A stretch of DNA of 64,000 bases, taken from assembly GCF_009759665.1 (NCBI RefSeq), contig NZ_WQNE01000014.1, positions 62,001-126,000 of the forward strand, in the 5' to 3' direction. The stretch is from Bradyrhizobium cajani. Lineage in GTDB: Bacteria; Pseudomonadota; Alphaproteobacteria; Rhizobiales; Xanthobacteraceae. Made by a program: the position numbers and the translations under genes. The notes under the pieces were generated by a model, which was not told the origin of the DNA, ran no database searches, and saw nothing but the letters and a program-made list of their open reading frames with translations. Shown one piece after another: positions 17,696 through 27,825 of this stretch. Positions within the stretch are counted from its first letter, which is position 1. Every line of letters begins with the position of its first letter.

Positions 17696-17749
17696 GGCCA
17701 GCGCGATCCCGACAGGCTCAGCTCCGCTGTGGTAGGGGAGTTGAGCCAC
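17696..17749. repeat. 55-bp hairpin repeat, copy next to ntrC fragment
   Basis: Same orientation as 16499-16553 and nearly the same sequence; the inverted repeat here has one mismatch (GGCTCAGCTCC facing GGAGTTGAGCC). It abuts the displaced ntrC fragment. Confidence 0.75.
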
Positions 17750-17766
17750 AGTCCCGGACAACCGGT

Positions 17767-17912
17767 CCCCGCTCCGATAGACTTGGATATCGAGATCCCG
17801 GATCTTCTTCCGCAACGTATTGCGGTTGAGGCCGAGCAGCGTCGCGGCTCGAATCTGGTTGCCGCGGGTGGCGGCGGACGCGGCCGTGAGCGGCCGCACC
17901 AATCTCCTTCAA
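17767..17912 (-). pseudogene. Displaced, degenerate copy of the ntrC 3' end
   Basis: From CCCCGCTCCGATA at 17767 the sequence matches the end of ntrC (from ~18435) with 13 mismatches and no gaps over about 125 bp by hand count, then diverges near 17912. On the minus strand it still encodes the Fis-type DNA-binding helix (NQIRAATLLGLNRNTLRKK), but the native stop is replaced, so the frame runs on to 17636; a frame starting at GTG 17902 would give 88 residues. It has no receiver or AAA+ domain. Most likely a relic of a duplication or insertion at the ntrC end; a tiny DNA-binding protein is a less likely alternative. Confidence 0.8.
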
Positions 17913-18140
17913 GAAGAAGCAGACTAGCACAAGTTGGCACCAACCGCGTCGCTCCCGGCATAGACCATTGGATACGACCCCAAAGTTCTGTATAGAAAGC
18001 TTGGCAGGTTTGGTTTCGGTTTGCGACCGCCAAAGCCGCCGCGATGGTCTGCGAGCCGCAGATCGCCTGATCGACGGGACTCAAGCGCGCCGCTTGGGGC
18101 GTTCGAACGCCATAACCCTCAATCAGACAGGAGGACAGCT

Positions 18141-18326
18141 ATGTCCGACTACGGCGATATTCTGCGTGCTCGAATTGCGGCTAAGCAATGCCAACTTCAA
18201 CGGATGCAATCATCGCCCGCTTTAGTTCCAATCGGGGGCTCGGTTGATGCGCCCTCGATTGTCGAGCGAGAGCTACGCCGACACCTCGCCGTGCTTGAGC
18301 GGTTGTTGGCCGAGACAGGCTCTTAG
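18141..18326 (+). CDS. Small hypothetical protein, 61 residues
   Basis: Starts MSDYGDILRARIAAKQ and is largely helical, with charged heptad-like spacing suggesting a coiled coil or dimer. A perfect AGGAGG at 18129-18134 sits six bases before the ATG, which is the main reason to believe it. No Cys pair, signal or membrane span. It lies in the inserted region between ntrC and ntrY, divergent from the ntrC relic. No known family recognised. Confidence 0.6.
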   Translation: MSDYGDILRARIAAKQCQLQRMQSSPALVPIGGSVDAPSIVERELRRHLAVLERLLAETGS

Positions 18327-18429
18327 CTCAACAAGCCGTTTGAAAGGGCCAATCTGAGCTCACCGGAAGGCGAACCCGGAATCCCAAGATTCTGGGTTCG
18401 ATCCTAATTTAGTGCAGCTCGCACGGTGC

Positions 18430-19872
<1,443 letters not shown>

Positions 19873-19881
19873 CGTTGATCC

Positions 19882-21057
19882 TCATTTTGCCCCCTGTGAC
19901 GCAGACGACGGCTTCCCGGCAGAGCCGTCGCGACTGCTTTGATCGGCATGTTTGACCGATGTGGAATACATCGGCATCAGCACGCGGAAGGTGGTCTTGC
20001 GCGGCTGAGATTCGCATTCGATGATGCCCCCGTGATCGCCGACGATCTTGGCGACCAGCGCGAGACCCAGGCCGGAGCCGGTCTGCTTGGTGGTCACGAA
20101 GGGATCGAAAAGGTTGGGCAGAAGATCGTCCGGCACGCCTGGTCCGTTGTCTCTCACGCAGAATTCAAGTGGCAGGGATACCCGGGATTTTTGACCGGGG
20201 ACTGACAGGCGCACGCCGGGGCGGAATGCGGTGGTGAGCTGGATCTCGGCGTCGGGGACGTCGATCAGGGCTTCGGCGGCATTCTTTACGAGGTTGAGGA
20301 ACACCTGGATCAGCTGGTCCTGGTTCGCCAGCACCGGGGGCAGCGAGGGATCGTAGTCCTCGACGAAGCGGATGTTGCGGGCAAATCCCGACTGCGCCAG
20401 CCGTTTGACGTGATCCAGCACCGAATGGATGTTGACGGGACCGCGTACGACCGGGCGCTCGTCGCCGAACACCTCCATGCGGTCGACCAGCGTCACGATG
20501 CGGTCGGCCTCGTCGCAGATCAGGCGCGTCAGCATGCGGTCCTCGGAAGAGGCCTGCTGCTCCAGCAGCTGGGCCGCGCCGCGGATGCCGGACAGCGGGT
20601 TCTTGATCTCATGCGCCAGCATCGCGGCGAGCGCGATCACCGAGCGCGCGGCGCTGCGATGGGTGAGCTGGCGGTCCATCTTGTCGGCGATGGTGCGCTC
20701 CTGAAGCATCACCACGATATGGCCGGGCCGCTCGGTCAGCGGAGCGACATGCAGATCGACCTGGCGATCGCCGCCCATGCGCGGGGTGCCGAGGTCGACC
20801 TTGTATTCGTTGACCGGCGAGTTCGACGAGCGCACCTGGTCGATTAGCGCCAGCAAGGGGCTGCCGAACGGCACCAGCTCCTTCAGCGACTGCCGCTTCA
20901 GGAACTGCGTCGAGATCTCGAAGAAAGCCTCCGTCGCGATATTGGCGGCGACGATTTTTCCGTCCGGCCCGATCATGAGAACGGGGTTCGGCAAGGCATC
21001 CAGGATCGCGTCGCTGTCGGACGGAAGCGGCCGACGATGTTCAGCGGCTGAGCTCAT
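19882..21057 (-). CDS. ntrB: Nitrogen regulation histidine kinase NtrB
   Basis: 391-residue cytoplasmic kinase/phosphatase for NtrC, in most bacteria controlled by PII proteins. N-terminal PAS domain (residues ~15-120), HisKA with phospho-acceptor His149 in AHEIKNPLSGI, then the ATPase domain with NLVKNAAEAL, DNGPGVP and GSGLGLAL. ATG at 21057 overlaps the dusB stop as ATGA; longer in-frame extensions lie within dusB and are rejected. Part of dusB-ntrB-ntrC. Confidence 0.97.
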   Translation of the reverse strand: MSSAAEHRRPLPSDSDAILDALPNPVLMIGPDGKIVAANIATEAFFEISTQFLKRQSLKELVPFGSPLLALIDQVRSSNSPVNEYKVDLGTPRMGGDRQVDLHVAPLTERPGHIVVMLQERTIADKMDRQLTHRSAARSVIALAAMLAHEIKNPLSGIRGAAQLLEQQASSEDRMLTRLICDEADRIVTLVDRMEVFGDERPVVRGPVNIHSVLDHVKRLAQSGFARNIRFVEDYDPSLPPVLANQDQLIQVFLNLVKNAAEALIDVPDAEIQLTTAFRPGVRLSVPGQKSRVSLPLEFCVRDNGPGVPDDLLPNLFDPFVTTKQTGSGLGLALVAKIVGDHGGIIECESQPRKTTFRVLMPMYSTSVKHADQSSRDGSAGKPSSASQGAK

Positions 21058-22130
21058 GCAGCAGCGCTCCATGCGAAGTCGTCGAAGGCATCTTGCAGTG
21101 ACTGGTCGACGCGGCGCGGATCCTCCGCGGTGAGGATGGTCTGGCGCCAGGCTTTCAGCTTCTCGGCCGGCGCGCGGCTCACATCGGCGGCGACGTCGAG
21201 CGCCCAGCCCAGATGTTTGCGGGCATGCCTGAGGCCGATGCGCAGGCCATAGAGCGCGCACACACCCTGATAGAGCGTGCGGACGTAATGCAGCTGCGTT
21301 TCGAGCGAGGGGGTGGCTTCCGCCGCCCCGCCGTTCAGGCGGCGGCCGATCTGGCCGGGCAGCCAGGGGCGCCCTTGCGCCCCGCGGCCGATCATCACGG
21401 CATCGGCGCCGGAGGCGTCGAGTGCCGCGAGCGCCTTCTCGTAAGTGGTGATGTCGCCATTGACGACGAGCGGAATGGAGATGGCCTCGCGCACGGCGCG
21501 GATCGCATCCCAATCGGCCTCGCCCTTGTAGAACTGGCAGCGGGTGCGGCCATGCACGGTGACGAGCTTGATGCCCGACGCTTCCGCGCGCCGCGCCAGC
21601 TCCGGCGCGTTGCGGGTGCGATCGTCCCAGCCGAGCCGCATCTTCAGCGTCACCGGCACTTTCACCGCCGCGATCGTCGCCTCGATCAGGCTGACCGCAT
21701 GGTCGAGATCGCGCATCAAGGCCGAACCGGACTGGCCGCCGGTGACGTGGCGGGCCGGACAGCCCATGTTGATGTCGATGATGTCGGCGCCCTCGGCTTC
21801 GGCGATCCGGGCGCCTTCAGCCATCCAGTGCGTCTCGCAGCCGGCAAGCTGGACCACGTGCGGACCAATGCCGGTCGCTTCGCAACGCAAACGCGACATC
21901 CGGTGGCCGTTGGCGAGCTCGTCGCTGGCGGTCATTTCGGACACGACCAGACCGGCCCCGAGCTCGGCGGCCAGCCGCCGCACGGGCGAGTCAGTCACCC
22001 CCGACATCGGCGCCAGGAAGACCGGGGCGGCGACATCAATATCGCCTATTTTCAACGGCTTATAGCCTGATCTTGCCGAGCCGGTCACAGTGGTCTCGTT
22101 GACTAGGCAGGGCCTCATCGCGCCTGCCAT
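21054..22130 (-). CDS. dusB: tRNA-dihydrouridine synthase DusB (NifR3)
   Basis: About 358-residue flavin enzyme that reduces uridine to dihydrouridine in tRNA. FMN-barrel motifs are present: APMSGVTD at the front, the active-site Cys in INMGCPARHVTGG, and GADAVMIGRGAQGRPW near the C-terminus. Start may be ATG 22130 or 22118; neither has a strong ribosome site. It leads the ntrBC operon, the usual arrangement in rhizobia where this gene was named nifR3. Confidence 0.95.
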   Translation of the reverse strand: MAGAMRPCLVNETTVTGSARSGYKPLKIGDIDVAAPVFLAPMSGVTDSPVRRLAAELGAGLVVSEMTASDELANGHRMSRLRCEATGIGPHVVQLAGCETHWMAEGARIAEAEGADIIDINMGCPARHVTGGQSGSALMRDLDHAVSLIEATIAAVKVPVTLKMRLGWDDRTRNAPELARRAEASGIKLVTVHGRTRCQFYKGEADWDAIRAVREAISIPLVVNGDITTYEKALAALDASGADAVMIGRGAQGRPWLPGQIGRRLNGGAAEATPSLETQLHYVRTLYQGVCALYGLRIGLRHARKHLGWALDVAADVSRAPAEKLKAWRQTILTAEDPRRVDQSLQDAFDDFAWSAAA

Positions 22131-22142
22131 GACCTATCTTGC

Positions 22143-22157
22143 GCACAATTCTTGTGC
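22143..22157. promoter_or_regulatory. Palindrome upstream of dusB-ntrBC, candidate NtrC site
   Basis: Perfect palindrome GCACAA-TTC-TTGTGC within TGC...GCA flanks, ending 13 bases before the first dusB start. NtrC sites are TGCAC/GTGCA-type palindromes, and the nifR3-ntrBC operon is repressed by its own NtrC in rhizobia (established), so autoregulation is a fair guess. Confidence 0.4.
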
Positions 22158-22336
22158 AGTCAAGCGTCATGCCTACACTTTAGACAGTTCTGCAGATCTT
22201 TCAAGTGCAGTGCAGCAAAATGCTGTTTCCCACAATCCGGGGAAACCCCCTTTTTTTGCGGGCCTGCCGTGCTAGAGGCATGCCGGCACTTCACCCCACT
22301 CCCGACTCTTTCATCGCAACTGAGTATTTGAGTCCT

Positions 22337-23518
22337 ATGGCGAAATCACAGCGCACCGCAGTCGTTCTCGTCGCAGCCGGTCGCGGCTTGCGCGCCGGTG
22401 CCGGCGGGCCGAAGCAATATCGCTCGATCGGCGGTGTGCCCGTGATCTATCGCGCCATGGAGGCTTTCAGCCGTCACCCCGACGTGTCGGCGGTGCAGCC
22501 GGTGGTGAACCCCGACGACGGCGCCATGTTCACGGCAGCGGTCACAGGGCTCGCGCACGAGCCGCCGGCCAATGGCGGCGCAACGCGCCAGGCTTCGGTA
22601 CTGGCCGGCCTGGAGGCACTCGCAAAGCACAAGCCCGACATCGTCCTGATCCACGACGCCGCGCGTCCCTTCGTCTCGGAAGGCGTGATCTCGCGCGCGA
22701 TCGAGGCGGCGAGCCGCACCGGCGCTGCGATTCCCGTCGTTCCCGTCACCGACACCATCAAGCTCACCGGCGAGAGCGGCCATGTCGAGGACACGCCGGA
22801 CCGGGCGCGGCTGCGAATTGCGCAGACGCCGCAATCCTTTCGTTTCGACGTCATCCTCGAGGCGCATCGTCGCGCGGCAAAGGACGGGCGCAGCGATTTC
22901 ACCGACGATGCCGCGATTGCCGAATGGGCGGGATTGACGGTTGCAACCTTTGAAGGCGATGTTGCCAATATGAAGCTCACCACTCCCGAAGACTTCGTGC
23001 GCGAGGAAGCGCGCCTTGCCAGCCTGCTCGGCGATATCAGGACCGGCACGGGCTACGACGTGCACGCCTTCGGCGAAGGCGACCACGTCATGATCTGCGG
23101 CGTACGCGTGCCGCATACGAAGGGCTTCCTGGCTCATTCGGACGGCGACGTCGGCCTGCATGCGCTGGTCGACGCCATCCTCGGCGCGCTGGCCGACGGC
23201 GACATCGGCTCGCACTTCCCGCCCAGCGACGCCAAGTGGAAGGGCGCTTCCTCCGATCAGTTCCTGAAATACGCGATCGACCGCGTTACGCAGCGTGGCG
23301 GTCGCGTCGCCAATCTCGAAGTCACGCTGATCTGCGAGCGGCCCAAGATCGGCCCGCTGCGCGACACCATGCGCGCGCGCATCGCCGAGATTTCGGGTGT
23401 CGACATCTCCCGCGTCGCGGTGAAGGCGACGACCAGCGAGCGGCTCGGCTTCACCGGCCGCGAGGAAGGCATCGCGGCGACCGCGAGCGCCACCATCCGC
23501 CTCCCCTGGAGCGCGTAA
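22337..23518 (+). CDS. ispDF: Bifunctional IspD/IspF isoprenoid enzyme
   Basis: 393-residue fusion of two steps of the MEP pathway. Residues ~1-230 are IspD (CDP-ME synthase: LVAAGRGLRAG nucleotide loop, HDAARPFVS); the last ~155 are IspF (MECDP synthase: GTGYDVHAF with the zinc ligands Asp and His, then HSDGDVGLHALVDAILGA). Such fusions are common in alphaproteobacteria. ATG 22337 places the nucleotide loop correctly. The pncC-type gene follows after four bases. Confidence 0.96.
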   Translation: MAKSQRTAVVLVAAGRGLRAGAGGPKQYRSIGGVPVIYRAMEAFSRHPDVSAVQPVVNPDDGAMFTAAVTGLAHEPPANGGATRQASVLAGLEALAKHKPDIVLIHDAARPFVSEGVISRAIEAASRTGAAIPVVPVTDTIKLTGESGHVEDTPDRARLRIAQTPQSFRFDVILEAHRRAAKDGRSDFTDDAAIAEWAGLTVATFEGDVANMKLTTPEDFVREEARLASLLGDIRTGTGYDVHAFGEGDHVMICGVRVPHTKGFLAHSDGDVGLHALVDAILGALADGDIGSHFPPSDAKWKGASSDQFLKYAIDRVTQRGGRVANLEVTLICERPKIGPLRDTMRARIAEISGVDISRVAVKATTSERLGFTGREEGIAATASATIRLPWSA

Positions 23519-23522
23519 GGCC

Positions 23523-24131
23523 ATGGGCGGCAGCGACGCACGCGCCCTCTCCCGCTCGCTGCTCGATTTGTGCCGGATGCGGAAGCTGACGATCGCGACC
23601 GCCGAGTCCTGCACCGGCGGCCTCGTCGCCGGCGCGCTGACAGACATCCCCGGATCGTCCGACGTGATCGACCGCGGCTTCGTCACCTATTCCAACGATG
23701 CCAAGCGCGCGATGCTCGGGGTCGAGGCAAGCACGCTCACCAATTTCGGCGCGGTCAGCAAGGAGACCGCAACCGCGATGGCGATCGGCGCGCTGGAGCG
23801 TGCCGATGTCGATCTCGCGGTCGCCATCACCGGCATTGCCGGCCCCGGCGGTGCCACGCCCGGCAAGCCGGTCGGCCTCGTGCATTTCGCGGCGGCCGCG
23901 CGCGACGGCCGCATCATCCACCGCGAGCACCGGTTTGGTGCCATCGGCCGCAGCGCCGTGCGTCAGCGCTCGGTGGTCGAGGCGCTGCGCATGCTGATGG
24001 ATCTCGCCCGCGGCCCGCAGGTCGCGGCCAAACCGCAGCGCGCCGCCGCAAGCCGCCTGCGCCCGCGCGTCACCCGCTCGCCGCGACGTCACGCGGTGAA
24101 GCGAAGGCCGCCGCGGTCGCCGCGAGGCTGA
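23523..24131 (+). CDS. CinA C-terminal family amidohydrolase (PncC-like)
   Basis: 202-residue protein matching the CinA C-terminal domain, which deamidates nicotinamide mononucleotide in NAD recycling. Visible motifs: TAESCTGG (active-site Ser), VTYSNDAK, and ITGIAGPGG. The domain ends near residue 165; the remaining ~35 residues are a strongly basic Arg/Pro-rich tail not typical of the family. It is co-transcribed with ispDF and ends seven bases before the convergent mscS-type stop. Confidence 0.9.
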   Translation: MGGSDARALSRSLLDLCRMRKLTIATAESCTGGLVAGALTDIPGSSDVIDRGFVTYSNDAKRAMLGVEASTLTNFGAVSKETATAMAIGALERADVDLAVAITGIAGPGGATPGKPVGLVHFAAAARDGRIIHREHRFGAIGRSAVRQRSVVEALRMLMDLARGPQVAAKPQRAAASRLRPRVTRSPRRHAVKRRPPRSPRG

Positions 24132-24137
24132 AGCGCC

Positions 24138-24914
24138 TCAAGCCGCTGCGAGCAGCGCGCTCGCGTGATCGAGCACGCGTTGCCTGACCGCATCGGCATC
24201 GGACGGCCTCACCTTCGCGCTCACGGTCAATTCCACCACGGGCGCTGCGGGATCGGCAGCGATCACCTTCGACACATTGACCGTCGGCGCGGCGCGATCG
24301 TCGATGCGGGGATCGTCGCGCAGCTCTCTCAGGATCTGGTCGGCCAGCGCATTGGCCGCGCCTGCCCTGACTGGAAACGTCACCTTGACCTCGCCCGTGC
24401 CGGGATAGGCGCTGTGATTGATGATGGCCGCGCCCCACACCTGTCCGTTCGGCAAGAGTATCTGCGTGTTGTCGGGCGCGACCAACTCGGTCATGAACAG
24501 CGACAGCGACCTGACCTTCCCCGCCTTGCCGGCGACCTCGACATCATCGCCGATGTGAAATGGTCGGAACAACAGCAGCATCACGCCGGCGGCGAGATTG
24601 GAGAGCGTTCCCTGAAGCGCGAGACCGATGGCCAGTGATGTCGCGCCCAGCACCGCGACAAGGCTCGCGGTCTGGATGCCGAACAGCTGAAGCACGGCGA
24701 TTCCGACCACGGCGAGCACGGCATAGCGAACGAGGCTCGCGACGAACAAGGTCACCAGGGCATCGACGCGGTGCGTGACGCTCAACACGCGCGTGACGAA
24801 ACGCTGCATTGCGCCGGACAAATACCAACCGACCGCGAGCAGCAGGATCGCGTAGACCGCGTTCAGCCCGTATAGGACGAGCGATGCTTTCAACGTGTCG
24901 AAATTGATGGTCAT
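24138..24914 (-). CDS. Small mechanosensitive channel, MscS family
   Basis: 258-residue channel with an N-terminal hydrophobic region of about three spans, the pore-lining TM3 with its Gly/Ala pattern (GLALQGTLSNLAAGVMLLLFRPF), a beta domain (GDDVEVAGKAGKV) and the alpha-beta C-terminus. It relieves turgor after osmotic downshock. ATG 24914 has GGAG six bases upstream. Convergent with the pncC-type gene. Confidence 0.92.
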   Translation of the reverse strand: MTINFDTLKASLVLYGLNAVYAILLLAVGWYLSGAMQRFVTRVLSVTHRVDALVTLFVASLVRYAVLAVVGIAVLQLFGIQTASLVAVLGATSLAIGLALQGTLSNLAAGVMLLLFRPFHIGDDVEVAGKAGKVRSLSLFMTELVAPDNTQILLPNGQVWGAAIINHSAYPGTGEVKVTFPVRAGAANALADQILRELRDDPRIDDRAAPTVNVSKVIAADPAAPVVELTVSAKVRPSDADAVRQRVLDHASALLAAA

Positions 24915-24984
24915 GGCGGCTCCGGCCCGGACAATCCGGAGAGAACTCGCGGCCGCGCAAAATGATCCCGTCGAAGGCAGGTCC

Positions 24985-25070
24985 GTAGCCCGGATGGAGC
25001 GAAGCGCAATCCGGGACCTTCTGAATTCGCGGAGATGCCCCCGGATTACGCTTCGCTCCATCCGGGCTAC
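24985..25070. repeat. Palindromic intergenic repeat, family C
   Basis: 86-bp palindrome: GTAGCCCGGATGGAGCGAAG facing CTTCGCTCCATCCGGGCTAC, 20-bp perfect arms. It lies upstream of the mscS-type gene in a 900-bp stretch with no credible genes. Confidence 0.85.
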
Positions 25071-25209
25071 AAGGCCTTGCGTTGCCCGACGGGCAAAACA
25101 CGCCAAAGCTCGGTCAATCGCGACCGGTGGAAATATTCGTCTTTACAGAAATTCGGAATCGGCGCATTCTCCCGTCACCTCATCCCTGTCAGAGGGGCGT
25201 ATCGCGATC

Positions 25210-25640
25210 GTCACGAAACGCGGGATGAGCCGCGGTGGACGCTGGCAGCACCGGCGCGAGAGGCATCGCAGGGCGGGTAACCGTGAGCGCGTGCCGCGCG
25301 CCTACGACGGGTGCGGTGCTGGCGTACGGCAAAACCGTGTCGTCCTGACGCCCGGGGTCTGTGCGTCAAGTCTTGCGGTGATGTGGCGGCCCGACCGGGC
25401 ACGTACATCAGCCATCTGCAAGGCGACGGGGGCAATAGTGCATCGCTCCCCGGGGAGAACTCGGCATAAGCCGTCAAACCACTGCGCAGGGAAGGCCGGA
25501 TGTTTGGCTTCACCTGTATGCCGCTGTGCAAATTCTTGTAGCCACCTTTCGCACAGTGGACCGTGGGTGCCCGGCCGGCACCCGGTCTTCCCTGCGCCCT
25601 CTGACTCCTGAGGGCGACACGACGATGTAAAACTCGGGCG
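25210..25640. repeat. Probable dispersed non-coding repeat region
   Basis: The space 25071-25842 holds no supported gene. The middle part has arms GGGAAGGCCGGATG and CCCGGTCTTCCC and gives long but implausible Arg/Pro-rich frames on the minus strand. I recall near-identical spurious frames scattered through Bradyrhizobium-type genomes, so it is called a dispersed repeat. This is from memory, not a search. Confidence 0.45.
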
Positions 25641-25842
25641 AGACGGTCGCGAGATCGCGGCGTCACGTCTGCTTTTCAAAAACCACGCAAATTTTGTCGA
25701 AATCGATCGGGATCGGAAATCTGCAGCCGCGACCAAACGTCGTCGCCCCTTTCCCATCTTGCGTGCGACCATATTGGCGCAATAATGCCGCTCTACGTTG
25801 TGATCAGGAATCAACTTGGTCCGCTTCCTGGAGGGCGACGGC

Positions 25843-26550
25843 GTGTTCGCTCGCTACCTTGCTCTGGCAGTCGCCATTGCCACCTTGGCCGCCTTTGATG
25901 ATGCGGCAGCGCAAACGCCCAACCAGCCGCCGGACACGATGGCGGCGCGGGTGGAGGCATGCACGCCCTGCCACGGCAACAGGGGCGAAGGCACCAGCGA
26001 CGTCTATTTCCCGCGCCTTGCCGGCAAGCCGGCCGGCTATCTCTACAACCAGCTCCTCGCCTTCCGCAGCGGCCGGCGCAAATATCCGCCGATGAACTAT
26101 CTGCTGGAGTTTCTGCCCGATCCGTATCTGGAGGCGATGGCGGAGTATTTTGCCAGCGAGCATCCGCCGCTGCCGCCGTCCGCGCCGAGCGAAGTCAGCA
26201 AGGACGTGCTCGCGCACGGCGAGCTGCTCGCGACCAGCGGCGATGCCGGCCGCAACATTCCGGCCTGCGTGAGCTGCCACGGCCCGGGGCTCACGGGCAT
26301 GCAGCCTGGCATTCCCGGCCTGCTGGGCCTGCGTGCCAATTACATCAGTGCGCAGCTCGGCGCCTGGCGTTATGGCACCCGCACGGCGAAATCGCCCGAC
26401 TGCATGCAGCTCGTCGCCGGTCATCTGACCGAAGCCGACGTCACCGCCGTTGCGGCCTGGCTCGCGACGCGGCCGGCGCCTGCAAATCCGGCCCCCGTGC
26501 CGAAAGGCACCTACGCGCTGCCCTTCGGCTGCGGCAGCCAGCCCAACTGA
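25843..26550 (+). CDS. Diheme cytochrome c (c4-like)
   Basis: About 235 residues with a signal peptide (Ala/Leu-rich core ending AAAQ) and two heme sites, CTPCH and CVSCH, in two similar halves like cytochrome c4. Exported to the periplasm. GTG at 25843 is chosen because GGAGGG sits seven bases upstream and the signal peptide then begins properly; a TTG at 25816 is weaker. It opens the oxidase cluster and probably passes electrons to it. Confidence 0.88.
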   Translation: MFARYLALAVAIATLAAFDDAAAQTPNQPPDTMAARVEACTPCHGNRGEGTSDVYFPRLAGKPAGYLYNQLLAFRSGRRKYPPMNYLLEFLPDPYLEAMAEYFASEHPPLPPSAPSEVSKDVLAHGELLATSGDAGRNIPACVSCHGPGLTGMQPGIPGLLGLRANYISAQLGAWRYGTRTAKSPDCMQLVAGHLTEADVTAVAAWLATRPAPANPAPVPKGTYALPFGCGSQPN

Positions 26551-26558
26551 CGAGGCGG

Positions 26559-27806
26559 ATGATGGGCTCGAAACTGTCGATCATGCTCCTCACCCTCGCC
26601 GCGCTCACCACGGCGGCGCAGGCGCAGGACAAGGACAAGACCAGCGACATCATCGCCCGCGGCGAATATCTCGCCCGCGCCGGCGACTGCACCGCCTGTC
26701 ACACCGCACCGGAAGGCCGCCTGTTCGCCGGCGGCCGCGCCATGCCGACCCCGTTCGGCACGCTCTACACCTCCAACATCACGCCGGATCCCGACACCGG
26801 GATCGGCAAATGGAGTGCGGACGATTTCTACAAGACCATGCACAGCGGCCGCTTCCCCGACGGCGGACTGATCTATCCGGCGATGCCGTTTGCGTCCTAC
26901 ACCAAGGTTACGCGCGCCGACAGCGACGCGATCTTCGCCTATCTGCGCTCGATCCCGCCGGTGAACCAGAAGAACAAACCGCACGACCTGCGCTTCCCCT
27001 ACGACAACCGCCAGCTCATTCTCGGCTGGCGCACGCTGTTCTTCCGCGAGGGCGAGTTCAAGCCCGACCCGACCAAGTCGGCGGAATGGAATCGTGGCGC
27101 CTATCTGGTCGAAGGCCTCGGCCATTGCAGCATGTGCCATTCGCCGATCAACGCGCTCGGGGGCACCGCGCAATCGGACGCCTTCAAGGGCGGCCTGATT
27201 CCGATGCAGAACTGGTACGCCCCGTCGCTGACCTCCAATCGCGAGGCCGGTCTCGGCGACTGGAGCATCAAGGACATCACCGATCTGCTCCAGACCGGCG
27301 TTTCGGCGCGCGGTGTCGTCTACGGTCCGATGGCCGAGGTCGTGCACAACAGCCTGCAATATCTGAGCGATGAGGACACCAGGGCGATGGCGGTGTACCT
27401 CAAAGGCATTTCGGAGCCCTCGCCTCCGCCGCCGGCGAGTTCGACGTTGCCGACCACCGAGAGCAGCCTGCTGATCAGCCTCGGCAAGACCGTCTATGAC
27501 AAGAACTGCGCGAGCTGTCATGGCCTGCAGGGCGAAGGCAAGCCGCCGCACTGGCCGCCGCTGGCCAACAACCAGTCGATCGAAATGCAGTCGGCGGTCA
27601 ATCCGATCCGCATGGTGCTCAATGGCGGCTATCCGCCGGGCACCAAGGGCAATCCGATGCCGTACGGCATGCCGCCGTTCGCGGGCCTCCTCTCCGACAA
27701 CGAGGTGGCCGCCGTGGTCTCCTACATCCGCACCGCCTGGGGCAATCGCGGCACGCCGGTCTCGGCGCGCGAGGCCAACGAGCTGCGCTCCGCGCCGCTG
27801 AACTGA
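26559..27806 (+). CDS. Triheme cytochrome c (dehydrogenase c-subunit type)
   Basis: 415-residue exported protein with three heme sites, CTACH, CSMCH and CASCH, laid out like the membrane-anchored cytochrome subunit of alcohol or gluconate dehydrogenases. The signal peptide core (IMLLTLAALTTAAQA) is clear. Start 26559 or the adjacent ATG 26562. No dehydrogenase subunit is next to it; it lies eight bases after the diheme gene and ahead of the oxidase genes, so it may feed quinol- or substrate-derived electrons to the oxidase (inference). Confidence 0.9.
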   Translation: MMGSKLSIMLLTLAALTTAAQAQDKDKTSDIIARGEYLARAGDCTACHTAPEGRLFAGGRAMPTPFGTLYTSNITPDPDTGIGKWSADDFYKTMHSGRFPDGGLIYPAMPFASYTKVTRADSDAIFAYLRSIPPVNQKNKPHDLRFPYDNRQLILGWRTLFFREGEFKPDPTKSAEWNRGAYLVEGLGHCSMCHSPINALGGTAQSDAFKGGLIPMQNWYAPSLTSNREAGLGDWSIKDITDLLQTGVSARGVVYGPMAEVVHNSLQYLSDEDTRAMAVYLKGISEPSPPPPASSTLPTTESSLLISLGKTVYDKNCASCHGLQGEGKPPHWPPLANNQSIEMQSAVNPIRMVLNGGYPPGTKGNPMPYGMPPFAGLLSDNEVAAVVSYIRTAWGNRGTPVSAREANELRSAPLN

Positions 27807-27825
27807 GAGACGCCAGAGATCCGTC

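Noticed and set aside
17636..17902. An 88-residue DNA-binding protein gene
   Set aside because: The frame is a truncated ntrC end run on into unrelated sequence, with a GTG start; kept as a pseudogene instead, though expression is not excluded.
25211..25814. Overlapping minus-strand frames of 151 and 170 codons
   Set aside because: Arg/Pro-rich, no ribosome site, and lying in what I take to be a dispersed repeat; likely spurious.
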